This document shows positions 31,001 to 37,410 of a stretch of 37,410 bases of DNA, in pieces; position 1 is the stretch's first letter; every line of letters begins with the position of its first letter. Location of the stretch: assembly GCA_002284615.2 (NCBI GenBank), contig MU070251.1, forward strand, positions 1 through 37,410, written 5' to 3'. A program made the position numbers and the translations under genes. The DNA is from Dunaliella salina. Lineage: Eukaryota > Chlorophyta > Chlorophyceae > Chlamydomonadales > Dunaliellaceae. A model generated the notes under the pieces. That model saw only the letters and a list, made by a program, of their open reading frames with translations, made no database searches and was not told the DNA's origin.

Positions 31001-31472
31001 CTCCAGTCCAAGCAGCCTTCCACGCCCTCAAAATCCTGTTGCCAGCAGCGGCGGTGATGTAGGAAGCGATGATGGCAGCAGCATGCCAGCCGAAGAGGAA
31101 CGGCACAGTGCAGCCCAAGCTGCTGCAACAGTCTCTGGGATGCTTCATTTCCCGCCTCCTCCCTCTCAGCCCTTACCCGGCACAACTGTTCCGGTGCTCC
31201 AAGCCCCGCCTGTGCCTTCCCGTCCGTCCCCATCTCGAGCAAGTGCATCTGGAGAAGCTGTTTGGTCTGTTACACAGCGCGCGCCTGTGCCCTATCCTCA
31301 GCCTTTGCCTGGTGCAGCTGGTTGGTCTGTTTTCCAGCCCGTGCCAGTGCATGCAGAGCGAGGGGCTGATGGGCAGCAGAGGGAGGGGATGGCACACTCC
31401 CTGCAAGCGGTGATGCAGCTTGATGAGCAGGTAGGTAGGCGCACCGCTGCACCTCTCCTGCTCAGATTGTGA
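18919..31472 (+). CDS. MOC1: MOC1-like RuvC-fold Holliday junction resolvase, probably chloroplast-targeted (6 exons)
   Basis: Proposed exons 18919-20085, 22149-22225, 23046-23896, 25355-25520, 28560-29514 and 30390-31472 join in frame to 1,432 residues. Every junction is GT..AG and phase-compatible. The N-terminus (MAGTNRAVLAAHRPLVYTSL, basic, Ser-rich, few acids) suits a chloroplast transit peptide. RuvC-type residues visible: D362 and D364 in GVDPDTSGALAV, E681 in RAFVEAPP, D758 and E763 in RKKDHGRAEALLITAW. Between them SRRRRWLDIIAARKIILQIV and VGVWYGLLSMAGFQ match the order of plant MOC1. Exon 5 adds a NUMOD4-like motif, and exon 6 adds AT-hook-like KKRGRRKKG. Long low-complexity inserts make the protein several times larger than land-plant MOC1. 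MOC1 resolves Holliday junctions in chloroplast nucleoids. The last exon is uncertain: an alternative 3' exon at 32827-33129 would replace the final 13 codons. Confidence 0.8.
20141..21459 (-). mobile_element. Second 5'-truncated LINE copy, antisense in MOC1 intron 1
   Basis: Flanked by ACCATGTGGTGCG (20128-20140) and ACCATGTGGCGCG (21460-21472), a 13-bp target duplication with one mismatch. The minus strand encodes LDRLHGYAQRKGLIINVSKS, SFKYLGMLFTKQINP, YASQIWGTRFM and, at the end, PQCDLC followed by DEKHVIFLC and CLRRKYAHLF. The 3' end is AAAACCTTGTAA, matching the TTGTAA tail of the LINE at 15475-17119, so both are one family. Catalytic residues of the transcriptase are absent because the copy begins after the YADD block. 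Confidence 0.8.
20330..21459 (-). pseudogene. LINE ORF2 C-terminal remnant in MOC1 intron 1
   Basis: Three overlapping frames cover the palm end, thumb (FKYLGML), a conserved middle (NWSVLREFGFEPLQFYWFRA, matching NWPVLRECGQEPLQFYWFIK of the other copy) and the CxxC...DEKHVIFLC zinc motif. Several frameshifts and a stop interrupt it. Confidence 0.7.
21541..22010. repeat. Two tandem copies of a roughly 221-bp unit in MOC1 intron 1
   Basis: Unit starts CAACCGCGTGAACGGGACAC (21541) and CAACCGTGTGAACGGGACAC (21762). Both contain CACCTGATAA, TATTTAGG and, later, CAGGCGNTGCCAGGTG and CTTGCTGCATGGCCC. The second copy has small insertions. Confidence 0.75.
22149..22225 (+). other. MOC1: MOC1 exon 2
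   Basis: Begins after CATGCTTGCAG and encodes WHMYDVPVAVVELLTKTKEG and KSRRR, ending in AG before GTCAGT (phase 2). It corresponds to the VFDxPxxxVxxGKxxRRR segment that follows the first catalytic strand in plant MOC1. Confidence 0.75.
22510..22740. repeat. GA-rich minisatellite in MOC1 intron 2
   Basis: Diverged units of AGGCAGGCTAGGAGG-type sequence, three of them as GAGGTGTTCTAAGGCAGGC (about 22556-22625). The minus strand is a Pro/Leu-Ser low-complexity frame with no meaning. Confidence 0.8.
22765..23045 (+). repeat. Duplicated acceptor region of MOC1 exon 3
   Basis: GAGCTGAGCGCCTGCC-like starts occur at about 22767, 22824, 22926 and 23009. The unit at 22824-22915 contains CATGTGCTGTGCATGCAG and then GGGGCTTGATATCATTGCTG, which is the real acceptor plus the first coding bases of exon 3 (GTGGCTTGACATCATTGCTG at 23046) in diverged form. 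It therefore carries a pseudo-exon start. Confidence 0.8.
23046..23896 (+). other. MOC1: MOC1 exon 3
   Basis: Completes an Arg codon and encodes WLDIIAARKIILQIVQRFIG. A long insert follows, with a Gln run, a Ser run from (CAG/AGC)n, and four 33-residue repeats (unit core PSGCADGQAASASPEAGSIA). It ends with RAFVEAPPILPNS containing the second catalytic acid (E681). The donor at 23897 is GTGAGT, leaving phase 1, which fits exon 4. An alternative GT at 23923 does not fit the phase. The insert of about 240 residues lies between a helix and the catalytic strand of the RuvC fold, presumably as a surface loop. Confidence 0.75.
24247..24432. repeat. CTACACTG minisatellite in MOC1 intron 3
   Basis: Multiple units of TCTACACTGTCTACACTG interspersed with GACTGTAGACCACAGTCAAA or GACTGGACCACAGTCAAAG, the latter seen three times. 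Confidence 0.85.
24661..24735 (+). repeat. (CA)n microsatellite running into the assembly gap
   Basis: ACACACATGCACACATGC followed by an uninterrupted CA array up to the first N. Confidence 0.95.
24736..25299. other. Assembly gap (564 N)
   Basis: Run of N inside MOC1 intron 3. It begins in a CA repeat and ends in CACACAT, so the missing part is probably mostly CA repeat. An additional exon cannot be excluded. Confidence 0.95.
25355..25520 (+). other. MOC1: MOC1 exon 4
   Basis: After CTGCCTGCAG it encodes YAVGVWYGLLSMAGFQTATV and NVMHWKGDLGLKGLDKNDSR, ending SKTSVL plus GA before GTGAGT (phase 2). It corresponds to the GxxxGLWxGxLxAxGF...WKxxLxL...DSR segment of plant MOC1. The last 100 bp are the template for the tandem array that follows. 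Confidence 0.8.
25563..26553 (+). repeat. Seven tandem 142-bp copies of the MOC1 exon 4 end plus donor
   Basis: Units start at about 25563, 25707, 25849, 25991, 26133, 26275 and 26418, each with ATGCACTGGAAGGG-like sequence. Each repeats the last 100 bp of exon 4 (MHWKG...DSRLLARQL...SKTSVL) and about 42 bp of following intron (GTGCGTGTTCTTGAATAGGC). All but the first one or two keep an open reading frame across the exon-like part and a GTGCGT at the donor position. The period is not a multiple of three, so the array cannot be read as one long exon. Confidence 0.9.
26640..27550 (+). repeat. Seven tandem units of about 126 bp in MOC1 intron 4
   Basis: Units marked by GAGTGCATGCTGTTTGTGAT-like sequence at about 26682, 26811, 26938, 27064, 27191, 27316 and 27516. 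The sixth is enlarged by a (GT)n run. Other shared blocks are GAGGCACCCCTGAGGCACAA and CAGCTGCCTCCAAGTGCGTC. The block TCCTTGAGTGCATGCTCTTT with the following GGCACCCCTG resembles the donor block of the 142-bp array (TCCTCGAGTGCGTGTTCTTG...AGGCACTG), so the two arrays may be related. Confidence 0.8.
27365..27431 (+). repeat. (GT)n microsatellite inside a 126-bp repeat unit
   Basis: Uninterrupted GT array that replaces or expands the GAGTGCGTCACC part of the sixth unit. Confidence 0.95.
27922..28007 (+). repeat. (GT)n microsatellite in MOC1 intron 4
   Basis: About 43 GT units, ending GTGTGCAG, which resembles a splice acceptor but leads to no exon with matching frame. Confidence 0.95.
28190..28559 (+). 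repeat. Five diverged tandem copies of the MOC1 exon 5 acceptor region
   Basis: Units of about 60-80 bp beginning GACCACAAGCAGAAGAAGG (28190), GACCACAGGCCAAAAGGGGG (about 28250), GACTGCAGGCGGAAGGGGGA (about 28329), ACCACAGGCCAAAGGG (about 28403) and GACTGCAGGTGGAAGAGGGA (about 28482). Each imitates the true acceptor and exon start (GGCTGCAG|GCGGAAGAAAGA at 28552). The middle of each unit carries GACAACCAAGCAAACCTTTG-like sequence. Confidence 0.75.
28560..29514 (+). other. MOC1: MOC1 exon 5, catalytic C-terminal motif and NUMOD4-like segment
   Basis: Starts by completing a Glu codon and encodes RKKDHGRAEALLITAWAMGC, the third and fourth acidic positions of the RuvC fold. Residues about 805-857 read IPSFPAYAIDSDGAVVSLRR, then GLKPLKVKSGCVNIKNE and VRVHVEELVV. 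This resembles NUMOD4, a DNA-binding motif of homing endonucleases (IPGYExYxxSxxGxVxSLRR...LxPxxxxxGYxxVxL...VHRLV). A Ser/Asn-rich region follows. It ends PYADFDADF before GTAGGT (phase 0). Confidence 0.75.
29557..29800 (+). repeat. Duplicated exon 5 end and donor in MOC1 intron 5
   Basis: The exon 5 end and donor (CCCTGCCCTACGCCGACTTT...GACTTT|GTAGGTGGTTGGC) recur as CCCTGCCCTACACCGATCTT...AACTTTGTAGGTGGTTGGC (29696-29737) and CCTGCCCTATGCCAACTTTG with TGGGTGGCTGACC (29763-29794). A weaker third copy is at 29557-29583. Two of the copies keep a GT donor. Confidence 0.8.
29584..29616. repeat. Telomere-like head-to-head motif in MOC1 intron 5
   Basis: AAAGGGTTTAGGGTTTAG is followed by CCCTAACATACCCTAA. 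These are two plant-type TTTAGGG units meeting inverted CCCTAA units. It is too short to be more than a scar. Confidence 0.4.
30346..30367 (+). repeat. Poly(C) tract upstream of the MOC1 exon 6 acceptor
   Basis: About 21 consecutive C followed by TTCGCTGCTCTTCTTCTCACAG, giving an unusual C-only extension of the polypyrimidine tract. Confidence 0.9.
30390..31472 (+). other. MOC1: MOC1 exon 6 (low-complexity basic C-terminal tail)
   Basis: After TTCTTCTCACAG it encodes TIPEVQAKVPKPKGSRSRKG with GRPAAAA, an acidic run (EEEDEGEEGKEE), AT-hook-like KKRGRRKKG, and Ser/Gly/Pro-rich sequence. It may end at the TGA at 31470-31472, or splice at LDEQ|GTAGGT (31431, phase 0) to a further exon. The basic patches suggest extra non-specific DNA binding. 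Confidence 0.65.
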
Positions 31473-31630
31473 GCTGCGCATCTCGTTGCAGAGTCTGTAA
31501 ACTGGAAAGTCTGCGTTGCCATGTCGGCTTCAGGTGTCCTTTGAGCCTAGTGTGTTGAATTCCACCAGGCAAGCTGGTGAAATGTGCCAGGAATTTGTGC
31601 AGTAAAGCTCTGAGTGGCGGGACAGGGTTT

Positions 31631-31631
31631 T

Positions 31632-31688
<57 letters not shown>
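31631..31688 (+). repeat. (TTG)n microsatellite
   Basis: About 18 TTG units downstream of MOC1 exon 6. Confidence 0.95.
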
Positions 31689-31689
<1 letters not shown>

Positions 31690-32015
31690 GACCATGGGCA
31701 AGATGTTGAGGCCCATTCCATCCAAAATGGTGTGGACGTGCATGCAAGCATCATCGTGCTCATGGCTAGAAGAGTCCAAATGTCAGTGATTGATGTTCGG
31801 CGAGTTGTAGAGCACTTTGGATGATAGTCTTGACGATGGTGGCTGCTATATAAAGGGTGTGTGGACAACAAAGGCTTGCAGGACACCTGATCGATGGGCG
31901 TGTTTTGGATGCTTTTGTTTCGGTCCTCCTATTTCAGCACATAGATAGACACGCGTAGTAAATTACACTTTGATTGGCATTATTTCGATCAAACCATGTG
32001 CGTCAGACCTCAACT

Positions 32016-32425
32016 TGCATGTGCCTCACCTTGCATGTGCACGCGACCTTGCATGTGCCTCACCTGACATGTGCAAGCGACCTTGCATGTGCCTCACCTG
32101 ACATGTGCAAGCGACCTTGCATGTGCCTCACCTGACATGTGCAAGCGACCTTGCATGTGCCTCGCCTGACATGTGCAAGCCACCTTGCATGTGCCTCACC
32201 TTACATGTGCAAGCCACCTTGCATGTGCCTCACCTTACATGTGCAAGCCACCTTGCATGTGCCTCACCTTACATGTGCAAGCCACCTTGCATGTGCCTCA
32301 CCTTACATGTGCAAGCCACCTTGCATGTGCCTCACCTTACATGTGCAAGCCACCTTGCATGTGCCTCACCTTACTTGTACACGCGACCTTGCATGTGCCT
32401 CACCTTACATGTGCGTCAGGCCTCA
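32016..32425 (+). repeat. 34-bp tandem array, about 12 units
   Basis: Each unit is TTGCATGTGCCTCACCT + GACATGTGCAAGCGACC on the left side or + TACATGTGCAAGCCACC on the right side, with edge units more diverged. The array is open in all three plus-strand frames, because 34 is not a multiple of three and the unit has no stop in any frame. Confidence 0.9.
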
Positions 32426-32826
32426 CCTTGCATGGAAAGTGGCAGAGTGGTACAAGCGACAAAGAAGCAGGAATGGTGTGGACCAGTATCAGCCAGTCAA
32501 CAAACCCACACCACTAAACAGACCTTTCCCAGGTCATCCTCTGTCACTGGAGTCGGTTTGAAAGTGTCTGGCGGGCATCTCACCCAAATTTGGCACAGGT
32601 TGTGGCGCCTGGCTGTCAGAAAGGTGTGGCCACACACCAGCCCTTCAAAAAATGTGTACATGTTATCTTGTCCTGCAGCTCAGGCTTGATGAGTAAAGTC
32701 TATGCTGGACAACGGCCAGCGTGCATTAAGGACAACGGCCAGCGTGCATTAAGGACAAACCCAACAGTCAGCCTTGAAACTTAGTTGTTGGGACATAATG
32801 TCCTCCAGGTGCACCTTTCTTGTCAG

Positions 32827-33129
32827 TCTGATAAACCTGCATCCAGGATCTTCCACCTCACTTCAACGTGGCAGGCAGTGACGCTGGCAAGCAGCGGACA
32901 CGACTTGGGCGCTGAGGCCCCCAGAAGCACCAGCATACGACACACCTCCTTTCACTCCCACCACATACACCCGAGCACCGTCCAAGCCACAGTTTCCCAG
33001 CCCCAAGCCTTCTCTACTACAACAGGAGCAGCGGCGCACTCAGAAAGCGACTCTGCATCCATCATGGAAAGGGAGAGCGAGAAGGGGGCGAGAGCAGGGA
33101 GAGCAGAGAAGGGGGTCAAGCTGCAGTGA
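32827..33129 (+). other. Candidate MOC1 terminal exon 7
   Basis: Pyrimidine-rich CACCTTTCTTGTCAG precedes an open frame starting TCT GAT AAA in phase 0, compatible with the GTAGGT donor at 31431. It reads SDKPASRIFHLTSTWQAVTL... with Ser/Thr/His-rich sequence and ends EKGVKLQ with TGA at 33127-33129. A good GTAAGT donor follows at 33138 and an acceptor TAGCTTGTTGCAG at 33335, which would be a 3'-UTR intron. A TGTAA at about 33786 could serve as a chlorophyte polyadenylation signal. No homology supports it, so it is tentative. Confidence 0.35.
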
Positions 33130-33335
33130 CAACAAGAGGTAAGTAGCTAATGGCAAAAGAAGGCCCAGCATGAATGGTGGTAAATGACATGAATGCGCAT
33201 AGCAGTGCAAGGTGGCATGTATGTGTTGTGTGATGCGATTGGTAGCGAGTGGCAAGTCGAGGTGAGATGCAATGGTACAAATGGAAATGGTACAAATGGT
33301 AGCACTAACAATGGAATTTAAGTAGCTTGTTGCAG

Positions 33336-34247
33336 ATAGTCGCTGAGACCAGTGCAATTTGTGAAACAGGTTACAGGTTCCAGCAAAGAAGGCCTTCAGT
33401 CGAAAAGACTGCTGGCTTGTTCATAGGAGGAAAGGAGCTCAAAAAGGATAGGTTGCAATTTGTTGTTGTTTTAATTCATGAAAGCGAGCACATGAAAGGA
33501 CTGAAGGACGATTTGTGAAACCGAGTGTACTTTTTCCTTTGGACGTGCCGCCTTGAGGATGGTGGCTCTGCTGGGCACACGTTATTGGCGGGTGCTGAGC
33601 TGGCTTTGTCAACCTTTCGGAGTCTGAGCAACAATAAAATCCGTTTCAGGAGGTTATTCCTTCGAACTCAAACCAGCTGTTGATCCTTGATCTGAAGGAT
33701 TGTGGTTGCGTTAGTTGGTTACTCTCAAAACTCCGGGAGCAAGTGAGTGACAAGCCGCTGCTGCTGCCTTGCTCCATCCCTCCCATGTAAGATGGGTCAT
33801 GAATTGTCTTGGTTATAAGTCGTCCTTGCAACATGAGACTTCGAGTTACACCGAAGTGTGCGCCACAGTCCAAGCTCCTGGCCCTTTGGTCCTATAGCTC
33901 CTTGGACTGATGCTTGAAATACTGTTCTTTCAGCTTTACTAATTCTTAGCTGCTCTCACGTCATCCGGGGTCACAGTAAAGGCGCTTTTGAATTATTTTG
34001 AATGCTTGATTATGATATCAAGAAGTAGTGCTATGAAATTTTTAAGTGCACGAAGTGACACCGTGGTCAAGTGTTACATTTGCTGTAGTGCTTGTGAGGT
34101 TATAGACGGCTTTTGTAATAGTTATAGGGTCCATAGATAATAAAAAACTCCCTGCACGCAAACCACTGGGTTTTAACCTAAGAGCCAAGCGCCGCCGCTG
34201 CTTGGGTCTCAGGTTCCGATGCTCCTACCTTTGCGACAGCGGCTTGT
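33336..34247. other. No coding gene seen
   Basis: Possibly 3' UTR of the MOC1 transcript in its first part. TGTAA motifs occur at about 33786 and 34113. Confidence 0.3.
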
Positions 34248-34361
34248 AATGATTCCCATTTGCTCAAATAGTTGCTGTTGTATGTTGACGTTGATGGTAA
34301 TGCTAACATTACAATAAGCGTCAACGCGCAACAGCATCTATTTGAGCTGTTGGAAATCATT
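34248..34361. ncRNA. Candidate small-RNA hairpin precursor
   Basis: Two 43-nt arms, 34248-34290 and 34319-34361, pair at 35 of 43 positions without gaps. The best part is GCTCAAATAG with TGCTGTTG. The 28-nt loop itself pairs (GTAATG ctaa CATTAC). The long, nearly gapless stem resembles algal microRNA precursors. It could equally be a small foldback element. The strand of any transcript is unknown. Confidence 0.45.
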
Positions 34362-35900
34362 CCCTGGGTTTGTGAGCAATAATAAGCTAGCATGTCGAAC
34401 ATCCAGCCACCGAAAAAAAAATTGGAGCTCACTTGAATTGACTGTAAGAAGACGATGAAGAAATCCTAATAGTCAAAAGGAACCATCTCTTCATCTTTTA
34501 GGGAAGCGGGAGACACATTGGGGAAGAGAAGCTGCAATTTTCTCCACCGCAGGGCTACAGAACAAAAAGGGAAAGTGGAGAGCTGGAAGGCTGCTGGCAG
34601 CACCTGGCTGTAGGAACTGGCTGTGAGAACTTTTTTGGGGTTTTCATTGGCGCCCCTAATAGTGACAAGCTTGTGGGGGTACCTAAATTGAAAAGGGCTT
34701 CAGGTAGATGATGTTACTTGAGCGCATGAAGCACCAGTCTGTGTATGCAGTGCGTGTCAAATTTGGTGCCTTTAATAATTCCATTTTGTCCACCTCCCCC
34801 TTATAAATCAGACTGACGAGCACTTCTTTCTCCTCTCAGCAATATGTACTTCAGTAAGAATATGTCCATCCTGCACCACTGAAGTCCAGCACACACACAC
34901 ACTGTATCCATGTTTGATTGCACAGGGTGAGAGCTCTTTGGTATGGAGAACAGCAACCCTCTCAGCAATAGGGCAAATTATGGTTCCCTGCTGGCACACC
35001 TTCGTTGCAATTACTTACAACGGAGGCTGCTACTTTTTGGAGCGAGGCTGCCCTGGTCAGCACCGATGTTGTACCATATACTGCCTGTTATGATTTGAGC
35101 AGCATGATTCCCAACACTGCCCCCTCATCAGCACCTTGTGAGCAGCCTGCTTCCCGATATCACCCCCTCACCATCGCCTTGTGATCTGACTGACATGCAA
35201 TCATCGTCGGTGGGACTCACCGTCTGTGTCAGCAGTGGCTGCTGGGTCGTCCCTTAATGCATGCTCGTTGAGTCCAGCGTAGACGTTTACTTTGCATGCA
35301 ATCACCTCTGTAAACATTATTCCATGATTAGCAACATGGCATTGGAAGGTGCCAAACCGGCAGGCCCAGGCTTGTATTGACTCTTAGGGAAACCCCTGTG
35401 TCCAAGGATTTGGCTGAAAATGCTGGCTCTGGTTAGCATTGTACTGTTCTTGACTCATTCTGTCCTAGGTGCGAGGCCAACTTGCTTCTCTTTCTCTTGG
35501 TCTGAACTGGTGTAACTCGCTCTTGGTTTGAGCACTTCTTGTTGGGTCTTTCTTTTGCGCGCGTTGGGTTTGCCGAGGAGCATAGACTTCTCTTTCTCTT
35601 TTTTTAGCCTGGGCACTCACATGCCCTGGTTTGGGGCATCTTTGTACCCTTAGTCAATGTCATTAATAGTTGGTGTAACCATTATCAAATGAAGCAGAAT
35701 GCCCACTCAGATGGCACTTCTTGATTTTGGAGCCCTTTTCCTGCTGATTGCGCCCCCCCATGCATTTTTGGGGCAGCTCTGTGTGCTCAGCCTTTGGAGA
35801 GGATCACTGATCTGGGCCATTCCTCTTACGATTCAGCAAAGTCATAGCAGCAAACATCCTGCAAGCACTGTTTGGCTTCCAGCAGACACATTTGCAAGGC
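34362..35900. other. No gene seen
   Basis: No open frame with protein-like conservation, no clear repeats beyond short microsatellite-like runs, and no RNA gene recognised. Confidence 0.4.
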
Positions 35901-36640
35901 GAAGAAAGAAAGAAAAGAAAAAGAAAAAATACGCAGGCAGAGAAGCTATCCCTGCATCAATTAAAGAAAAGGAGACACACTGGCTTCTAAAGGAGCCGTG
36001 TGCACCCTCCACGTGGAGGTGCACCACAAGGTAAGAAAGAGAGAAAGCTAATGTGGATCTGGAGGGTTACTAGAAGCACCTGGCTCTAGAATGTGGCTGT
36101 GGGAAATAATCTTATTTTCAATTGCGCGGCGTGTGGTGACTTGTTTGTGGGCATATTGAACAGAATGGGCATGAAGTTGTTGAGCAAGCTTCGTGGCACG
36201 CTTGTGATCCAATCCTAGTTGTTTCAATTGCTTCAGGGTATGTTCAGTGTAATTAATTCCACGTACACCCAGGAGAATAGGGAGAATTGTAACAGCTTTT
36301 GCGTTAATAAGTTTACAAAGGTCTGCATGCTGCTGCTTTGCCATGTTCAACTGATGCTCTGGCCTTGTGTCTTCACAGGACTTGGTTTCTCTCAGGTGCA
36401 CATGGCGTTCATTTGCATAAAGTTCATGGGGTAGCCTCATGCTGCTAGTTCTCGTGGTCCTTCATGAGGAGCTGCGCAAAGCGTGATGGGAATGGGTAGG
36501 AGAAACACCGTTAGAAGTATGTTTGGCATTAAAAGGGGTGATCAGAACAGCATCTGGTCGACTAAGGTCGAGCCTTTTCCTCTCTAAGGTTACGAGGGAA
36601 GAAGTAAGCAGGAAAAGTTTACTGTGAAAAAGCCTGTGCG
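35901..36640 (-). mobile_element. Copy D, 3' part of a diverged member of the element family
   Basis: Minus-strand remnant covering the nuclease and 3' end. The 3' UTR ends in TTTAATTGATGCAGGGATAG, CTCTGCCTGCGTA and a T/C-rich tail (35901-35967), homologous to the end of copy A. It is diverged enough that only protein-level similarity is obvious in the coding part. Confidence 0.65.
36048..36630 (-). pseudogene. Element copy D, PD-(D/E)XK nuclease and C-terminus
   Basis: An upstream frame has LERKRLDLSRPDAVLITPFN (PD motif). The next frame (36048-36440) has HLRETKSCEDTRPEHQLNMA (ExK as ETK), TILPILLGVRGINYTEHTL, ATKLAQQLHAHSVQYAHKQV and the end NPPDPH. Copies A and B have HLIEVKYCEDTRPNSQLEAS and NPPDPH in the same places. 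RPD, E, K, CEDTRP and the NPPDPH end being kept across such divergence argues for real selection on the nuclease. A stop separates the two frames. Confidence 0.65.
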
Positions 36641-36800
36641 TCCAAGCGTGCGTCCAAACCCCCCCAAGCTGGACGCACAAAAGTTTCCTGAAACTTTCAA
36701 GAGCGGAACGCACGCATCCGAGGTCGGACGAGCTCTGGACGCAAACCGCGTCCAACTTGCGTCCAGCTCGGACGCAGGGGGGGGCCTGGACGCACGCCAG
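36637..36800. repeat. Foldback sequence with multiple TGCGTCC/GGACGCA motifs
   Basis: Left part GCGTGCGTCCAAACCCCCC and AGCTGGACGCA (about 36650-36678) is inverted on the right as TGCGTCCAGCTCGGACGCA followed by GGGGGGGGCCTGGACGCACG. At least eight copies of the 7-mer occur in both orientations, with a perfect inner palindrome AAAGTTTCCTGAAACTTT (36680-36697). It resembles a MITE-like foldback inserted at the 5' side of copy D. Confidence 0.55.
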
Positions 36801-37410
36801 TAATTAAGAACTTCTGGATGTGGTCACAAGACTCCTTTACTTCCTTTACCTGACCTTGCCTTGCCTTCTTTAAAGTGAGCTGCCCTTACCGAATCTATTT
36901 ACATTGGTGGATGTCAAGTGGTTACCTTACCTTTAAGTGGATGTCAATCAATTGTTATGACCGCAATTGTTCACTTGCAAGTGAATCCTTGGAGATACAT
37001 TACTTGCTAAATCTGGTTACAGTTGGATGTCCGCAGTTGGACAAAAAGAACGGGAGGGCACTATCATACAGTCCAAATACTGAAAACATGCATGAAAAGC
37101 ACATGCCTAGCCACGTGGGCGCGTCTTAGTGCACCTTGACCTGCAGCTGGCAGCTTGCTGGCCCTTCCTAGGCAGGCCTGCCCCAGGCCTGCTCCTCCTC
37201 CTCAGCCCCTTCATCACCTGCTCAAGACATGTGTTTCAGGGGAACAAAGACACATATGTAAGGTGTGGAACGATTATGTGATCACATGCACACATAAATT
37301 TGCTTATGTACATGCAAAATGTTAAATATGTAAAGTTTTATCTTATGCATGCTTTCAGTTGTATTCTTAGAACCCCCACAGAACATTTTTAGGGCAATTT
37401 GTGTGTGTGT
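36801..37410. other. No gene seen
   Basis: AT-rich, short frames only, ending in a GT run at the window edge. Confidence 0.4.

Noticed and set aside
22510..32425. CRISPR arrays among the tandem repeats
   Set aside because: The repeats are contiguous, with no unique spacers of constant length, and they lie in a eukaryotic gene.
32105..32689. A Cys/His-rich repeat protein encoded by the 34-bp array
   Set aside because: All three frames are open for trivial reasons (unit length and lack of stops). There is no start context or homology.
32679..32696. A tiny terminal MOC1 exon (CTCAGGCTTGATGAG then TAA)
   Set aside because: The acceptor and phase are possible, but five codons without conservation could arise by chance. 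32827-33129 is a better candidate.

Overview
The window looks like nuclear DNA of a unicellular green alga, probably a chlorophyte of the Chlamydomonas/Dunaliella type. This is inferred from mixed base composition, intron-rich gene structure with GT..AG junctions, long Gln/Ser/Ala/Pro low-complexity inserts in a protein, many di-, tri- and pentanucleotide microsatellites, and the kind of host gene present. Organism identity is an inference. There is one 564-nt run of N (24736-25299).

The single recognisable host gene lies on the plus strand at about 18.9-31.5 kb (perhaps to 33.1 kb). It encodes a RuvC-fold Holliday-junction resolvase of the plant/algal MOC1 type, which resolves recombination junctions in chloroplast DNA and is needed for nucleoid segregation. 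Six exons join with matching phases. The catalytic motifs sit in exon 1 (GVDPDTSGALAV), exon 3 (RAFVEAPP) and exon 5 (RKKDHGRAEALLITAW). Exon 5 also carries a NUMOD4-like motif, and the tail has AT-hook-like basic patches. The introns contain tandem duplications of the exon/intron junctions themselves at four junctions. The most striking is a 142-bp array of exon-4 end plus donor.

The rest is a nest of mobile elements. (1) A multicopy family (copy A 1-4393 plus; copy B 8632-about 12420 minus; diverged copies C about 4650-7576 plus and D about 36048-36640 minus) encodes a PHD finger, a central region that may be methyltransferase-like, RNase H, a zinc knuckle and an R2-like PD-(D/E)XK endonuclease. 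I see no reverse transcriptase in it. Its 3' end is a short conserved block plus a (TTTTC)n tail. (2) A tRNA-derived SINE at 15589-15755 has an 11-bp target duplication and shares that 3' end. It is nested in (3) a LINE (15475-17119, minus) with a TTGTAA-type tail and a 10-bp target duplication. A second LINE copy sits antisense in MOC1 intron 1. (4) A 102-bp solo LTR interrupts copy A. (5) An 840-bp element with terminal inverted repeats lies upstream of MOC1.

By region: 0-12.4 kb is the PHD/RNase H elements; 12.4-17.1 kb is element debris, LINE and SINE; 17.3-18.2 kb is the inverted-repeat element; 18.9-33.1 kb is MOC1 with repeat-filled introns; 33.1-37.4 kb is mostly non-coding, with one long hairpin, element copy D and a foldback sequence. 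All element coding regions carry frameshifts or stops, so none appears active as it stands.
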